Source: Brevundimonas bullata
GTDB lineage: Bacteria > Pseudomonadota > Alphaproteobacteria > Caulobacterales > Caulobacteraceae
Direction: 5' to 3'
Assembly (NCBI RefSeq): GCF_014207965.1
Contig: NZ_JACHLM010000003.1
Coordinates: 558,001 to 622,000, forward strand
DNA: 64,000 nt
The notes under the pieces were generated by a model that ran no database searches, had not been told where the DNA came from, and was given only the letters and a program-made list of their open reading frames with translations. A program made the position numbers and the translations under genes. Position 1 is the stretch's first letter. The number at the start of each line of letters is the position of its first letter. This document shows positions 41,631 through 50,259 of the stretch, one piece after another.

Positions 41631-43295
41631 TCAGCCGCCGCGCAGGTCCGTGATGGTCCGACCCGGCGCGATCTGTTCAGCATCGGTGATCAGGTGGATC
41701 AGGGCCGGACGCCCGCCCGCCGCCGCTTCCCGCGCCGCCGCCAGGGCCGCCGGGAAGTCCTCGGTCCGTTCGCAGCGCACAGCGAAGGCGTCGAAGGCCT
41801 CGGCGTATTTGACGAAGTCGGGGTTCTTCAGCTCGGTGGCGATGACGCGGGCGGGGTATTCCCGCTCCTGGTGCATGCGGATGGTGCCAAACGTCCCGTT
41901 GTCCACGACCACCACGATGACGCCGAGCCCGTACTGGGCGGCGGTGGCCATCTCGTTGGCGCTCATCATGAAGTCGCCGTCGCCGGCGATGCAGACCACT
42001 TCGCGCGACGGATCGACCACCTTGGCCCCCAGGGCCGCCGGGTAGCCGTAGCCCATGGCGCCCGAGGTCGGGGCCAGCTGGGTCCGGCGGGCCTGATGGC
42101 GATGGAAGCGGTGCAGCCAGGCGGCGAAGTTGCCGGCGCCGTTGGTGATAATGGCGTCTTCGGGCAGGGCCTGCGCCAGATGGGCGACGACCTCGCTCAT
42201 GTTGACCGCGCTCTTCACTTCGATGGGCGAGGAGAAGGCGATGAAGTCGGCGTGGGCGGTCGCGCCCTGCTCGCTCCAGGCCCGGCCCGGTTCGATGGCG
42301 GACAGAGCCAGGGCGGCCAGAGAGTTATCGGCGGTCGCGGCCAAGGCCGGGGCCCAGACACGGCCCAGTTCCTCAGGCCCCGGATGAATGTGGATCAGGG
42401 TCTCAGCCGTCCTGGCGCGATCCAGCAGGGTGTAGCCCTGGGTCGGATTCTCGCCCATGCGGGCGCCGATCACCAGCAGCAGGTCGGCGTCCTTGACCCG
42501 CGCGACCAGCTTGGGGTTCGGGCCGAGGCCCAGGTCGCCCGCATAGCCCGGATGATCGTTGCGGATCAGGTCCTTGCGCCGGAAGGACAGGGCGACCGGC
42601 AGGCCCAATCGCTCGGCCCAGCCCGAAATGGCGTCGGTGGCGGCGTCGGTCCAGCCGGAGCCGCCGAGGATCAACATGGGGCGCTCAGCACGCGACAGGC
42701 GTTCGCGCACCTGCTCGACGAAGGCCGGGTCCAGCGCGGCCTTGGCGGCGGCGACGGGGCGCACCGGGGCCGGGCCGCCGTGGTCGTGCAGGATGTTCTC
42801 GGGCAGGGCCACCACCACCGGACCCATGCGGCCCTGCAGGGCCGTAGCGAAGGCGCGCTCGACCACCTCGACGGTGCGTTCGGGGCTTTCGATCTCGGCC
42901 GCCCACTTGGCCAGGCCGCCGAAGACCTCGCGGTAGTCGACCTCCTGGAAGGCGCCCCTGCCCCGGTCGGTCAGGGCGATCTGGCCGACGAAGAGGATCA
43001 TCGGGGTGGAGTCCTGATGCGCCGTGTGCACGCCGATCGAGGCGTGGGTCGCGCCCGGTCCGCGCGTGACCATGCAGACGCCCGGCTTGCCCGTCAGCTT
43101 GCCATAGGCCTCGGCCATGTTGGCGGCGCCGGCCTCGTGGCGGCAGACGATGACCTCTATCTTGTCGCGCACATCGGCCAGGGCGTCGAGCACGGCCAGA
43201 TAGCTCTCGCCCGGCACGCAGAAGACCTTGTCGACCCCGTTCATCACGAGAGTATCGACCAGACGGCGGGCGGCGGTATCGAGAGCTTGCGTCAT
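41631..43295 (-). CDS. acetolactate synthase-like ThDP-dependent enzyme
   Basis: A 554-residue enzyme with the three-domain acetolactate-synthase fold. The N-terminal Pyr domain has VFCVPGESYLAVLDAL and the catalytic Glu in CRHEAGAANMAEAYG. A central domain follows. The C-terminal PP domain has the ThDP/Mg motif GDGDFMMSANEMATAAQYG ending VVVDNGTFG. It may be a catabolic or accessory enzyme (oxalyl-CoA decarboxylase, benzaldehyde lyase or glyoxylate carboligase type) rather than biosynthetic IlvB, because no small regulatory subunit follows. I chose the ATG at 43295, where family similarity begins, over an upstream start at 43349. Confidence 0.85.
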   Translation of the reverse strand: MTQALDTAARRLVDTLVMNGVDKVFCVPGESYLAVLDALADVRDKIEVIVCRHEAGAANMAEAYGKLTGKPGVCMVTRGPGATHASIGVHTAHQDSTPMILFVGQIALTDRGRGAFQEVDYREVFGGLAKWAAEIESPERTVEVVERAFATALQGRMGPVVVALPENILHDHGGPAPVRPVAAAKAALDPAFVEQVRERLSRAERPMLILGGSGWTDAATDAISGWAERLGLPVALSFRRKDLIRNDHPGYAGDLGLGPNPKLVARVKDADLLLVIGARMGENPTQGYTLLDRARTAETLIHIHPGPEELGRVWAPALAATADNSLAALALSAIEPGRAWSEQGATAHADFIAFSSPIEVKSAVNMSEVVAHLAQALPEDAIITNGAGNFAAWLHRFHRHQARRTQLAPTSGAMGYGYPAALGAKVVDPSREVVCIAGDGDFMMSANEMATAAQYGLGVIVVVVDNGTFGTIRMHQEREYPARVIATELKNPDFVKYAEAFDAFAVRCERTEDFPAALAAAREAAAGGRPALIHLITDAEQIAPGRTITDLRGG

Positions 43296-43393
43296 GGTTT
43301 CGCCGTTAGCAGATTGAAGGATGAATTGGCCATGCAACCTTATGGTCAAGCTTCACGTTGAAGCGTCAATCGCCATTTTTCGGGGACCCCTCC

Positions 43394-43531
43394 ATGCGCA
43401 AGCTCATCATTCTCGGCGTCATCGCCGCCGCCCTGACCACCGCCGCCTGCAACACCGTCGCCGGCGTCGGTCGTGACCTGGAAGCCGCCGGTCAGGCCGT
43501 GACCTCGGGCTCCAACTCGGCCCGCAACTAA
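43394..43531 (+). CDS. entericidin-like small lipoprotein
   Basis: A 45-residue lipoprotein. The hydrophobic signal LIILGVIAAALTTAAC puts the lipidated Cys at position 19. It is followed by NTVAGVGRDLEAAGQAVTS, the hallmark of the entericidin A/B family, whose E. coli members act as a membrane-active toxin/antidote pair. Only one copy is present. The gene is divergent from the ThDP enzyme and reads towards yidB. Confidence 0.85.
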   Translation: MRKLIILGVIAAALTTAACNTVAGVGRDLEAAGQAVTSGSNSARN

Positions 43532-43616
43532 ACCCAGACCCTGGCGCGTTTGCGATCCCGCCACAAAAGCGTAGCGTCGTTCCTTCAAACTGCCGACCTC
43601 ACATCGGAGAATGACC

Positions 43617-44021
43617 ATGGGACTGCTGGATAACGTGCTGGGCGGCCTCGGCGGAGACGCCGCCGGCGGCCTGTCGGACCTGCTCAAGGGTCAGGGCGGC
43701 GTCGGCGGGCTGGCCGAGAAATTCGGTCAGAACGGCCTGGGCGACGTCGTTGGTTCGTGGATCGGCAAGGGCGGCAACGCCGGGATTTCGCCGGAACAGA
43801 TCGCCTCGGTGCTCGGCTCCGGCCCCATCGCCGACTTCGCCGCCAAGCTGGGCATTTCGCCGGAACAGGCCAGCGAGACCCTGGCGGGCCTGCTGCCGGA
43901 AGCCATCGACCGCCTGACGCCGAACGGCTCGGCCGAGGGCGCCGACGACCTGCTCGGCGGCCTGATGAACAACCTGCCGGGCGGCATCAGCGACGCCCTC
44001 GGCGGACTGTTCAAGCGCTGA
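43617..44021 (+). CDS. yidB: YidB family protein (DUF937)
   Basis: A 134-residue Gly/Ala/Leu-rich cytosolic protein. It has MGLLDNVLGGLGG, then two copies of an ISPEQ motif (GISPEQIASVLGSG, GISPEQASETLAGLLPEA) and a Gly-rich end. This is the YidB/DUF937 pattern; function is unknown. The ATG at 43617 has GGAGA 6 bases upstream, whereas an ATG at 43611 would touch the ribosome site. Confidence 0.85.
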   Translation: MGLLDNVLGGLGGDAAGGLSDLLKGQGGVGGLAEKFGQNGLGDVVGSWIGKGGNAGISPEQIASVLGSGPIADFAAKLGISPEQASETLAGLLPEAIDRLTPNGSAEGADDLLGGLMNNLPGGISDALGGLFKR

Positions 44022-44037
44022 TCTTTAGCGCGGTCCC

Positions 44038-44060
44038 CCTCCCCCGCTGCGCAGGGGAGG
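44038..44060. terminator. shared hairpin between convergent yidB and truA
   Basis: CCTCCCC/GGGGAGG pair around a loop that can also pair partly (CGCTGCGCA). It lies between two gene ends and can serve both strands, but neither side has a long T-run, so it may instead be a dispersed palindrome. Confidence 0.5.
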
Positions 44061-44070
44061 ATGGGTCGCT

Positions 44071-44820
44071 TCAGGCCTCGGCCTCATAGGTGACGCCCGT
44101 CAGATAGAGCCCATCTGACGGCGCCACCGGGCCACATCGCGCGCGGTCCTGCGCCGCCAGCGCATCCGCCAAATCGGCTACGGCCCAGCGGCCCAGACCG
44201 ACCTCGGCCAGGCTGCCGGCCATCGAGCGGACCTGACGGTGCAGGAAGCTGCGCGCCTCGAACACCAGATGCACCTCTTCGCCGACTCTGGCGACACGGG
44301 CCACGTCCAGGGTCTTGACCGGGCTGGCCGACTGACACTGGGCATCGCGGAAGGTGGTGAAGTCGTGCAGGCCGATCAGGCTCTGCGCCGCCGCATGCAT
44401 GGCCTCGGCGTCCAGCGGCTTCTTGACGTGCCAGACCCGGCCCCGGTCCAGCGCCGGGCGGCCCGGGCGGTTGAGGATGCGATACAAATACTTGCGCCCG
44501 TTGGCGGTGAAGCGAGCGTGCCAGTCGTCGCTGACCCGGGCGCAGTCCAGCACCGCCACCGCCTCGTGCATCAGGTGGGCATTGAGGGCGTTCATCACCG
44601 TCCGCGCGGGCCAGTCGCGCTCCAGATCGACATGGCAGGTCTGGCCCGTGGCGTGGACCCCGGTGTCGGTGCGGCCAGCGGCGGCGATGCGCACGGTCTG
44701 GCCGGTAAAGGCCGTCACCGCCGTCTCGATGGCGCCCTGCACCGTCGGCTGACCCATCTGGGCCTGAAAGCCGTTGTAGGCCGAGCCGTCGTACTCGACG
44801 GTGAAACGGTAGCGGGGCAT
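44071..44820 (-). CDS. truA: tRNA pseudouridine(38-40) synthase
   Basis: A 249-residue pseudouridine synthase acting on the anticodon arm of many tRNAs. YRFTVEYDGSAYNGFQAQ starts the fold, and the catalytic Asp52 lies in AAGRTDTGVHATGQ. FTANGRKYLYRILNRPGRPAL and RSFLHRQVRSMAGSL complete the signature. Its ATG shares one base with the fmt stop (TAATG), so it is coupled to fmt. Confidence 0.97.
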   Translation of the reverse strand: MPRYRFTVEYDGSAYNGFQAQMGQPTVQGAIETAVTAFTGQTVRIAAAGRTDTGVHATGQTCHVDLERDWPARTVMNALNAHLMHEAVAVLDCARVSDDWHARFTANGRKYLYRILNRPGRPALDRGRVWHVKKPLDAEAMHAAAQSLIGLHDFTTFRDAQCQSASPVKTLDVARVARVGEEVHLVFEARSFLHRQVRSMAGSLAEVGLGRWAVADLADALAAQDRARCGPVAPSDGLYLTGVTYEAEA

Positions 44821-45743
44821 TACCCGAGCACAGTTCCAGCGGGCACTGCAAAGCCGCGCAGCATTTCCTCGGCGGATTGCGCCGCCTTGCCGGGGCGCTG
44901 CACGCGGGTCAGGCGCACCGCGCCGTTTCCGCAGGCCACCGTCAGGGCGTCGTCCAGCACCTGACCGGGCGCCCCCTGCCCTTCGGCCAGAGCCGACATC
45001 AGCGCCTTAATGCGCACCGGCTCGCCGTCGGCCTCGACCTCGAACCAGGCGCCGGGGAAGGGCGACAGGCCGCGAATGTGGGCGTCCACCTCGGCCGCCG
45101 AACGTGTCCAGTCGATGCGGGCCTCGGCGGGGGTGATCTTCTTGGCGTAGGTCGCTTCGCCCGTCTGTTCGGTCTCGGTGAAGCCGCCACGTTCGATGGC
45201 GGCCAGGGCGCGCGGCCACAGGGCGGCGCCGAGGTGCGACATGCGCTCGGTCAGGCTGGCCGCCGTGTCGTCGGGATGGATGTCCATGACCTCGGACAGG
45301 ATGATCGCGCCCTCGTCCAGGCCCTCGCTCATCCGCATGATCTGGGCGCCGGTCTGGCGGTCGCCGGCCATGATGGCGCGCTGGATCGGGGCCGCACCGC
45401 GCCAACGCGGCAAGAGCGAGCCGTGCAGATTGAAGCACCCCAGACGCGGCGCCTCCAGCACCTCGGGCTTGAGGATCTGGCCGTAGGCGACGACGCAGGC
45501 GGCGTCGAGGTCGAGGCTCTGGAAGTCAGCGATGGCTTCTGGCGACTTCATGCTCTCGGGCGTGAAGACCGGCAGGCCCATGGCCTCGGCGAAGGCGTGA
45601 ACGGGCGACGGCGTCAGCTTCTGCCCCCGGCCCTTGGGGCGCGGCGGCTGCGAATAGACGGCGACGATCTCGTGTCCCGAGGCGATCAGCTCGGCCAGCG
45701 ACGGCACGGCGAAGTCGGGGGTTCCCATGAAGGCTAGGCGCAT
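44820..45743 (-). CDS. fmt: methionyl-tRNA formyltransferase
   Basis: A 307-residue enzyme that formylates initiator Met-tRNA with 10-formyl-[21 protein letters not shown] starts the formyltransferase domain. [14 protein letters not shown] and [22 protein letters not shown] carry the active-site Asn and His, and the OB-type C-terminal domain begins at about residue 205 ([20 protein letters not shown]). The ATG at 45743 is preferred over a GTG two codons upstream. It sits in the def - (71-aa protein) - fmt - truA cluster, so deformylation and formylation genes are neighbours as in many bacteria. Confidence 0.97.
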   Translation of the reverse strand: MRLAFMGTPDFAVPSLAELIASGHEIVAVYSQPPRPKGRGQKLTPSPVHAFAEAMGLPVFTPESMKSPEAIADFQSLDLDAACVVAYGQILKPEVLEAPRLGCFNLHGSLLPRWRGAAPIQRAIMAGDRQTGAQIMRMSEGLDEGAIILSEVMDIHPDDTAASLTERMSHLGAALWPRALAAIERGGFTETEQTGEATYAKKITPAEARIDWTRSAAEVDAHIRGLSPFPGAWFEVEADGEPVRIKALMSALAEGQGAPGQVLDDALTVACGNGAVRLTRVQRPGKAAQSAEEMLRGFAVPAGTVLG

Positions 45744-45770
45744 GGCCACGCCTTTAGACCCTGGGGCGGA

Positions 45771-45986
45771 TTACATCCAGCGCGTATAGACGCCGCCGCC
45801 CTCGTCCCACTCGCCGCCCGCATCCAGGGCGTCGTCGAAATCGAGCAGACGGTCCAGCAACAGGCCCGCCACCACGCCGACGGCGGCGACGGCGACGATG
45901 GTGGCCAGGCTGGCCGCGCCGACCTTCTGGTTGCGGGTCAGGCGGCGACGACCGCGCGGGTCGATGATCGTGGTCTTGCGGGCCAT
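45771..45986 (-). CDS. hypothetical single-helix membrane protein between def and fmt
   Basis: A 71-residue protein: a basic start (ARKTTIIDPRGRRRLTRNQK), one transmembrane helix at about 25-44 (ATIVAVAAVGVVAGLLL), and an acidic tail. Its ATG overlaps the def stop by one base (TGATG), so it is translated with def. No recognised family. Confidence 0.75.
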   Translation of the reverse strand: MARKTTIIDPRGRRRLTRNQKVGAASLATIVAVAAVGVVAGLLLDRLLDFDDALDAGGEWDEGGGVYTRWM

Positions 45987-46567
45987 CAGGCGGCGAGCCT
46001 TGCGTTCTTCTTGACCTTGGCGACGGCCCGCTCGCGGCGCAGGCGCGACAGGTGGTCGATGAACAGGACGCCGTTCAGGTGATCCAGTTCGTGCTGGAAG
46101 CAGACGGCGTAGAGACCTTCGATCTCTTCCTCGATCTGCTGGCCGGCGTAGTCCATGTAGCGGACGCGGATGCGGGCCGGGCGTTCGACGGCGTCGTAAT
46201 AGTCCGGCACCGACAGGCAGCCCTCTTCGTAGGCGTACATCTCGTCCGAGGCCCAGACGACCTCGGGGTTGACGAAGAAGCGCGGGTTGCGACGGGCCAG
46301 TTGCAGGTCCTCGCTCTCCTCGGCCTCGGGGTCGTCCGACGCGCCTTCGACCGGGTTGTCGCCCAGGTCCATGACCACGACGCGCTTCAACTCGCCGATC
46401 TGGGCGGCGGCCAGGCCGATGCCCGGCGCGGCGTACATGGTCTCCAGCATGTCGTCCATGAGGGCGCGCAGCTCGTCGGTCACGCCGCCCTCCACGGGCG
46501 GGGAGACGGCCTTGAGGATCGCCAGGTCGGCGGCGTTATCGATGGTCAGGATGCGACGAATAGCCAT
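45986..46567 (-). CDS. def: peptide deformylase
   Basis: A 193-residue Fe/Zn enzyme that removes N-formyl groups from nascent proteins. All three motifs are present: [10 protein letters not shown] (49-58), EEGCLSVP with Cys117, and QHELDHLNG with His159, Glu160 and His163. An acidic insertion at about residues 72-92 ([17 protein letters not shown]) makes it longer than the E. coli enzyme (169). Confidence 0.97.
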   Translation of the reverse strand: MAIRRILTIDNAADLAILKAVSPPVEGGVTDELRALMDDMLETMYAAPGIGLAAAQIGELKRVVVMDLGDNPVEGASDDPEAEESEDLQLARRNPRFFVNPEVVWASDEMYAYEEGCLSVPDYYDAVERPARIRVRYMDYAGQQIEEEIEGLYAVCFQHELDHLNGVLFIDHLSRLRRERAVAKVKKNARLAA

Positions 46568-46639
46568 GGCCCGCAGGTAGGGTGCGAAGCCTCGAACGTC
46601 AAGAATTACCGAGTGCGGCGCTTGGTCTTGGCTTGACCG

Positions 46640-47047
46640 TCAAGCGGCAGGCAAGGGGCGCGGCTTGCGGTCCGCGTCGATGGCCACATAGGTGAAGACG
46701 CCTTCGGTCACGCGCACTGAGCGGGCCTCGGCCTCACCGCGCGAGCGCTTCCAGACCTCGACGTGGACGCGGATCGAGGTGCGGCCGGTGTGGATGACCT
46801 TGGCGTAGGTCGAGACCTCGTCGCCGACCGAGACCGGCTGGTGAAAGACCATGCCGTCCAGGGCCACGGTGGCGCAGCGGCCGTTGGCGCGCTCGAAGGC
46901 CGGGGTGGCGCCGGCAAGGTCCATCTGGGCCAGCAGCCAGCCGCCGAAGATGTCGCCCTCGGGGTTGGTGTCGGCGGGCATGGCGATGACGCGCCCGACC
47001 GGTTGGCCTTCGGGCAGGAGGACGGGGGTCTGTTCGGCGTCGGTCAC
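46640..47047 (-). CDS. acyl-CoA thioesterase, YciA-like hotdog protein
   Basis: A 135-residue hotdog-fold enzyme that hydrolyses acyl-CoA to acid and CoA. ADTNPEGDIFGGWLLAQMDLAG carries the family Asn/Asp and hotdog helix, and ALDGMVFHQPVSVGDEVSTYAKV follows as in YciA. Substrate range is broad in this family. It ends 72 bp upstream of def on the same strand. Confidence 0.88.
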   Translation of the reverse strand: MTDAEQTPVLLPEGQPVGRVIAMPADTNPEGDIFGGWLLAQMDLAGATPAFERANGRCATVALDGMVFHQPVSVGDEVSTYAKVIHTGRTSIRVHVEVWKRSRGEAEARSVRVTEGVFTYVAIDADRKPRPLPAA

Positions 47048-47117
47048 GATCGGGGCCTTGAAGGTCTTGGGGAGAAGGCCTTCTCCATGCGCCTCCCGTT
47101 CGGCTGCATCAAGGCTG

Positions 47118-48284
47118 CTACGCGCGCGGCCGCAATCGATCCAGCAGCCCCTGAAGACCCTGTCGCTCGGCCACCGGCGAACGCCACAAATCCCCCGCCC
47201 GCGCCCGCTCTCGCGCGGCGTCGAACAGCCGCTTCATCGTGAGGGTGTCGAAGCTCAGCATCCCCCCCTGATCCGGGGCGTCGGGGATGGAGGCGACGCT
47301 GATCGACAAGCCTTGCGCCGCGCAGAAGGTCGTCGCCACGCCCAGGGCCTGGCGATAGGAGAACCGCAGCATGGCGTCGAAGCTGCGGGTCAGCACCGCC
47401 GCCACATTGGGCGCCGTGGTGCGCGGCTCCGGTTCCAGCACCGTATTGACCAGGACATGCACCCGCCCCCGGTGCAGCCGCCGCCCCAGGCGGTTCCAGC
47501 GCAACAGGCCCTCGGGCATCAGGAACAGTGGCGCGGCCACCCCGCCGTCAACGTGCATCTCCTCGAACGTGTCGCCATCCTCGCCATCGACTGTGCAAGG
47601 AAAACGGCGTGGTGGGAACAGACCCGGCAGGCTGGCCGAGGCGGCCAAGACCTCGCGGAACAGGGCCACGGCCCGCTCGCCGCCATGCGAGGCGATGGCC
47701 CCCATGTCCCAGATACAGGCGCGCTGGCTGTCCAGATCGGTCGTCGCCACCAGCAACCGGCGCCCCCGCGCATGCTCGACCGCCACGGCGTCGATCATGG
47801 CCTCGTCGACAAAGGGATGGATCAGGGCGTCCAGGGCCTCGCCCCGGAACAGCCCGCCGGTGAAGGTCGACGCCAGCCGGCGCAGGCTCAGCAAATCCGC
47901 GGCGTGGCCGCCGACATAGGCGTCGGCCAGACGGTCGTCCCAGGCCGGCCCCAGAAAGGCGAAGGGCGCGATGAGGGCGCCGGTGCTGACCCCCGTCACC
48001 AGGGCGAACTCGGGCCGCGTCCCCGCCTCGCTCAGCCCGACCAGAGCCCCTGCCCCATAGGCGCCGCCCGCCGCGCCGCCGGAAATCGCCAGCATGTCGA
48101 ACCGCCCCGACGACCAGCCCGAACGCGGCAGCGACAGCCGATCCGCCGCCGCCTCCAGCGAAGCCTCGGCCTGCTCGACGCTCAGCCGAATATCGGAAAA
48201 CCCCGCGATCCGCCCCATGCCCGGCGGGGGCGCGGGCAAACGGCCCTTGGGCTGGCGTCGAAAGAGAGGGGCATGTTCGCTCAC
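47118..48284 (-). CDS. patatin-like phospholipase family protein
   Basis: A 388-residue lipid acyl hydrolase. The oxyanion loop is AISGGAAGGAYGAGAL (about 66-80), the nucleophile Ser100 lies in TGVSTGALIAPF, and the catalytic Asp in VDGGVAAPLF (about residue 255). No secretion signal, so it probably acts in the cytosol or at the inner membrane face. RssA-type and ExoU-like relatives differ; I cannot assign a subgroup. Confidence 0.88.
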   Translation of the reverse strand: MSEHAPLFRRQPKGRLPAPPPGMGRIAGFSDIRLSVEQAEASLEAAADRLSLPRSGWSSGRFDMLAISGGAAGGAYGAGALVGLSEAGTRPEFALVTGVSTGALIAPFAFLGPAWDDRLADAYVGGHAADLLSLRRLASTFTGGLFRGEALDALIHPFVDEAMIDAVAVEHARGRRLLVATTDLDSQRACIWDMGAIASHGGERAVALFREVLAASASLPGLFPPRRFPCTVDGEDGDTFEEMHVDGGVAAPLFLMPEGLLRWNRLGRRLHRGRVHVLVNTVLEPEPRTTAPNVAAVLTRSFDAMLRFSYRQALGVATTFCAAQGLSISVASIPDAPDQGGMLSFDTLTMKRLFDAARERARAGDLWRSPVAERQGLQGLLDRLRPRA

Positions 48285-48337
48285 ACGGCATTCATTGACC
48301 GCGGCGCAGCTTGGGTCAAATGACGATGACGAGGAGA

Positions 48338-48414
48338 TGGCGCACCCGAGAGGATTCGAACCTCTGACCCCTGCCTTCGGAGGGCAGTACTCTATCCAGC
48401 TGAGCTACGGGTGC
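48338..48414 (-). tRNA. tRNA-Arg (anticodon CCG)
   Basis: A 77-nt cloverleaf on the minus strand. The acceptor stem is GCACCCG/CGGGTGC, the anticodon stem CTGCC/GGCAG surrounds CTCCGAA (anticodon CCG), the T arm contains GGTTCGAATCC, and CCA is encoded. It reads CGG. The first 25 bases are identical to the tRNA-Arg(ACG) at 12,485. No mobile element is visible next to it. Confidence 0.97.
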
Positions 48415-48551
48415 GTCTGCGACCTTGAAGGCCGGACGGCGGTGCTTACAGCATGGGCCGGGCGGCCTCAATCCCTGAATCTCCGCGGCGACGCCTTCTT
48501 GGCGTGGAAGCGGCAAACGCCTAGCGTCCCGGCCGGAGAGAGGGAGTTTCC

Positions 48552-49838
48552 ATGCGCGTTTCCACCATCGCCGCCCTGACGGCCGCCGTCGCCCTCCTGG
48601 CCGCCTGCGCCGCAACGCCGAAAACGGCGCCGGACAGCCTGGACGCCGTGGCGCGCGATTATGTGGCCCTGACGCTGGAGATCGGCGAGCGCGAGCCGGG
48701 CTATGTCGACGCCTATTACGGTCCGGCCGAATGGGCCGAAGCGGCCAAGGCCCATCCACGCGTCCTGCCCCAACTGGCCGAAGGCGCCGCTGGTCTGAGC
48801 CGGCGCCTCGACGCCCTGCCGACGGCGGAGCTGGACGCCGAGAGCCGTCAGCGTCGCGCCTATCTCACGGCCCATGTCTCTGCAGCCTCGGCGCGCCTGC
48901 GGATGCTGGGCGGCGAGAAGATGGGCTTCGCCGACGAGGCCGAGGCTCAGTTCGGCGTGCGGCCCGAGTTGCGCCCGCTGTCGAGCTATGACCCGGTCCT
49001 GGCGCGCATCGACGCCCTGATCCCCGGCGAGGGGCCGCTGGCCGACCGCGTCGCGGCGTTTCGCGCTCGCTACGTCATCCCCAAGGATCGGCTGGAGCCG
49101 GTGATGCGGGCCGCCATCAACGAGTGCAAGGCGCGCACCGAGCGGCGCATGACCCTGCCCGCCCATGAGACCTTCACCCTGGAATTCGTCAACGACAAGC
49201 CGTGGTCGGGCTACAACTGGTACAAGGGGAACGCCTTCAGCTTGATCCAGGTGAACACGGATCTGCCCATCTATATCGACCGCGCCGTCGATCTGGGCTG
49301 CCACGAGGGCTATCCGGGCCACCACGTCTATAACGCCCTGCTGGAACAGACCTTTGTGAAGCAGAAGGGCTGGGTCGAGATGAGCGTCTATCCCCTGTTC
49401 AGCCCCATGTCCTTCATCGCCGAGGGCAGCGCCAACTACGGCATCGACCTGGCCTTCCGCGGTCATGAGCGCACCGATTTCGAAAAGCGCGTGCTCTATC
49501 CCCTGGCCGGTCTGGACCCGGCGACCGCCGAGGCCCAGACGCAGCTGTTGGCCCTGACGCGCGAACTGGGCCGGGCGGAATACACCGTGGCCGACGCCTA
49601 CCTGGCCGGACGCATCGACCGCGAGACCGCCCTGGACCAACTGCAGAAATACAACCTGGTGGCGCGCGACCGGGCGGCCCAGCGGCTGAGCTTCATCGAC
49701 ACCTATCGCTCCTACATCATCAACTACGGCCTGGGCCGCGACATGGTGCAGGCCTGGGTGGAACGTCAGGGGCCGGATCATTGGGCGACGACGGAGGGGC
49801 TGCTGGCCAGCCAGACGCTGCCGGTCGATCTGGACTAG
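48552..49838 (+). CDS. DUF885-like lipoprotein, putative metallopeptidase
   Basis: A 428-residue lipoprotein. The signal ends LLAACAATP (Cys18). A helical domain follows with DLGCHEGYPGHHVYNALLE at about residue 252 and FIAEGSANYG downstream, the same HEGxPGHH zinc-type motif as the protein at 39,722. It is much shorter, lacking about 200 residues of the N-terminal part. The ATG at 48552 has GAGAGAGGGAG upstream. Substrate is unknown. Confidence 0.85.
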   Translation: MRVSTIAALTAAVALLAACAATPKTAPDSLDAVARDYVALTLEIGEREPGYVDAYYGPAEWAEAAKAHPRVLPQLAEGAAGLSRRLDALPTAELDAESRQRRAYLTAHVSAASARLRMLGGEKMGFADEAEAQFGVRPELRPLSSYDPVLARIDALIPGEGPLADRVAAFRARYVIPKDRLEPVMRAAINECKARTERRMTLPAHETFTLEFVNDKPWSGYNWYKGNAFSLIQVNTDLPIYIDRAVDLGCHEGYPGHHVYNALLEQTFVKQKGWVEMSVYPLFSPMSFIAEGSANYGIDLAFRGHERTDFEKRVLYPLAGLDPATAEAQTQLLALTRELGRAEYTVADAYLAGRIDRETALDQLQKYNLVARDRAAQRLSFIDTYRSYIINYGLGRDMVQAWVERQGPDHWATTEGLLASQTLPVDLD

Positions 49839-49900
49839 GCAACTCGCAGCCCCTGACTGCGTTTACAGCCAAGGTTCATCGCAAGAAGGGGGATATTCCC

Positions 49901-50218
49901 ATGCGCATCCGCACGCCCGCCCGCACCCTGGCCATCGCCGCCGCATCCGTCCTCGCGCTTGGCGCCGCCGCCTGCACTCAGGCCGAACAGGAAACGGCTG
50001 AAACCAAGGCTGAAGTGGCCGGCGACAAGGTCGCCGCCGCCGCCGCCCAGACCGGCGAAGTGGTGGAATCCGGGGCCATGAAAGCGGCGCAGGCGGTCGA
50101 GGACGGCGCCAGCAAGGTGGCCGACAAGCTGGAAGACAAACAGGCCCAGGCCGCTCGCGAAGGCCGCCCCGGCGCCGTCGATCCGGCCACGGACACGCGG
50201 GTTCCCGCCAAGAACTGA
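49901..50218 (+). CDS. hypothetical small lipoprotein, Ala/Lys-rich helix
   Basis: A 105-residue lipoprotein: lipobox LGAAACTQAE (Cys25), then a charged, Ala-rich helix with repeated KVA and AQ units, typical of envelope coiled-coil proteins. The ATG at 49901 has AAGGGGGA upstream. No recognised family. Ends 41 bp before a convergent MFS gene. Confidence 0.7.
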   Translation: MRIRTPARTLAIAAASVLALGAAACTQAEQETAETKAEVAGDKVAAAAAQTGEVVESGAMKAAQAVEDGASKVADKLEDKQAQAAREGRPGAVDPATDTRVPAKN

Positions 50219-50228
50219 CCGAACAGCG

Positions 50229-50252
50229 CCCTTCTCTCTCGCGAGAGAAGGG
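50229..50252. terminator. bidirectional hairpin between convergent genes
   Basis: CCCTTCTCT and AGAGAAGGG form a 9-bp stem around CTCGCG, placed between the lipoprotein stop and the end of the MFS gene. It lacks a T-run, so its use as terminator is inferred from position. Confidence 0.55.
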
Positions 50253-50259
50253 TCCGCCG

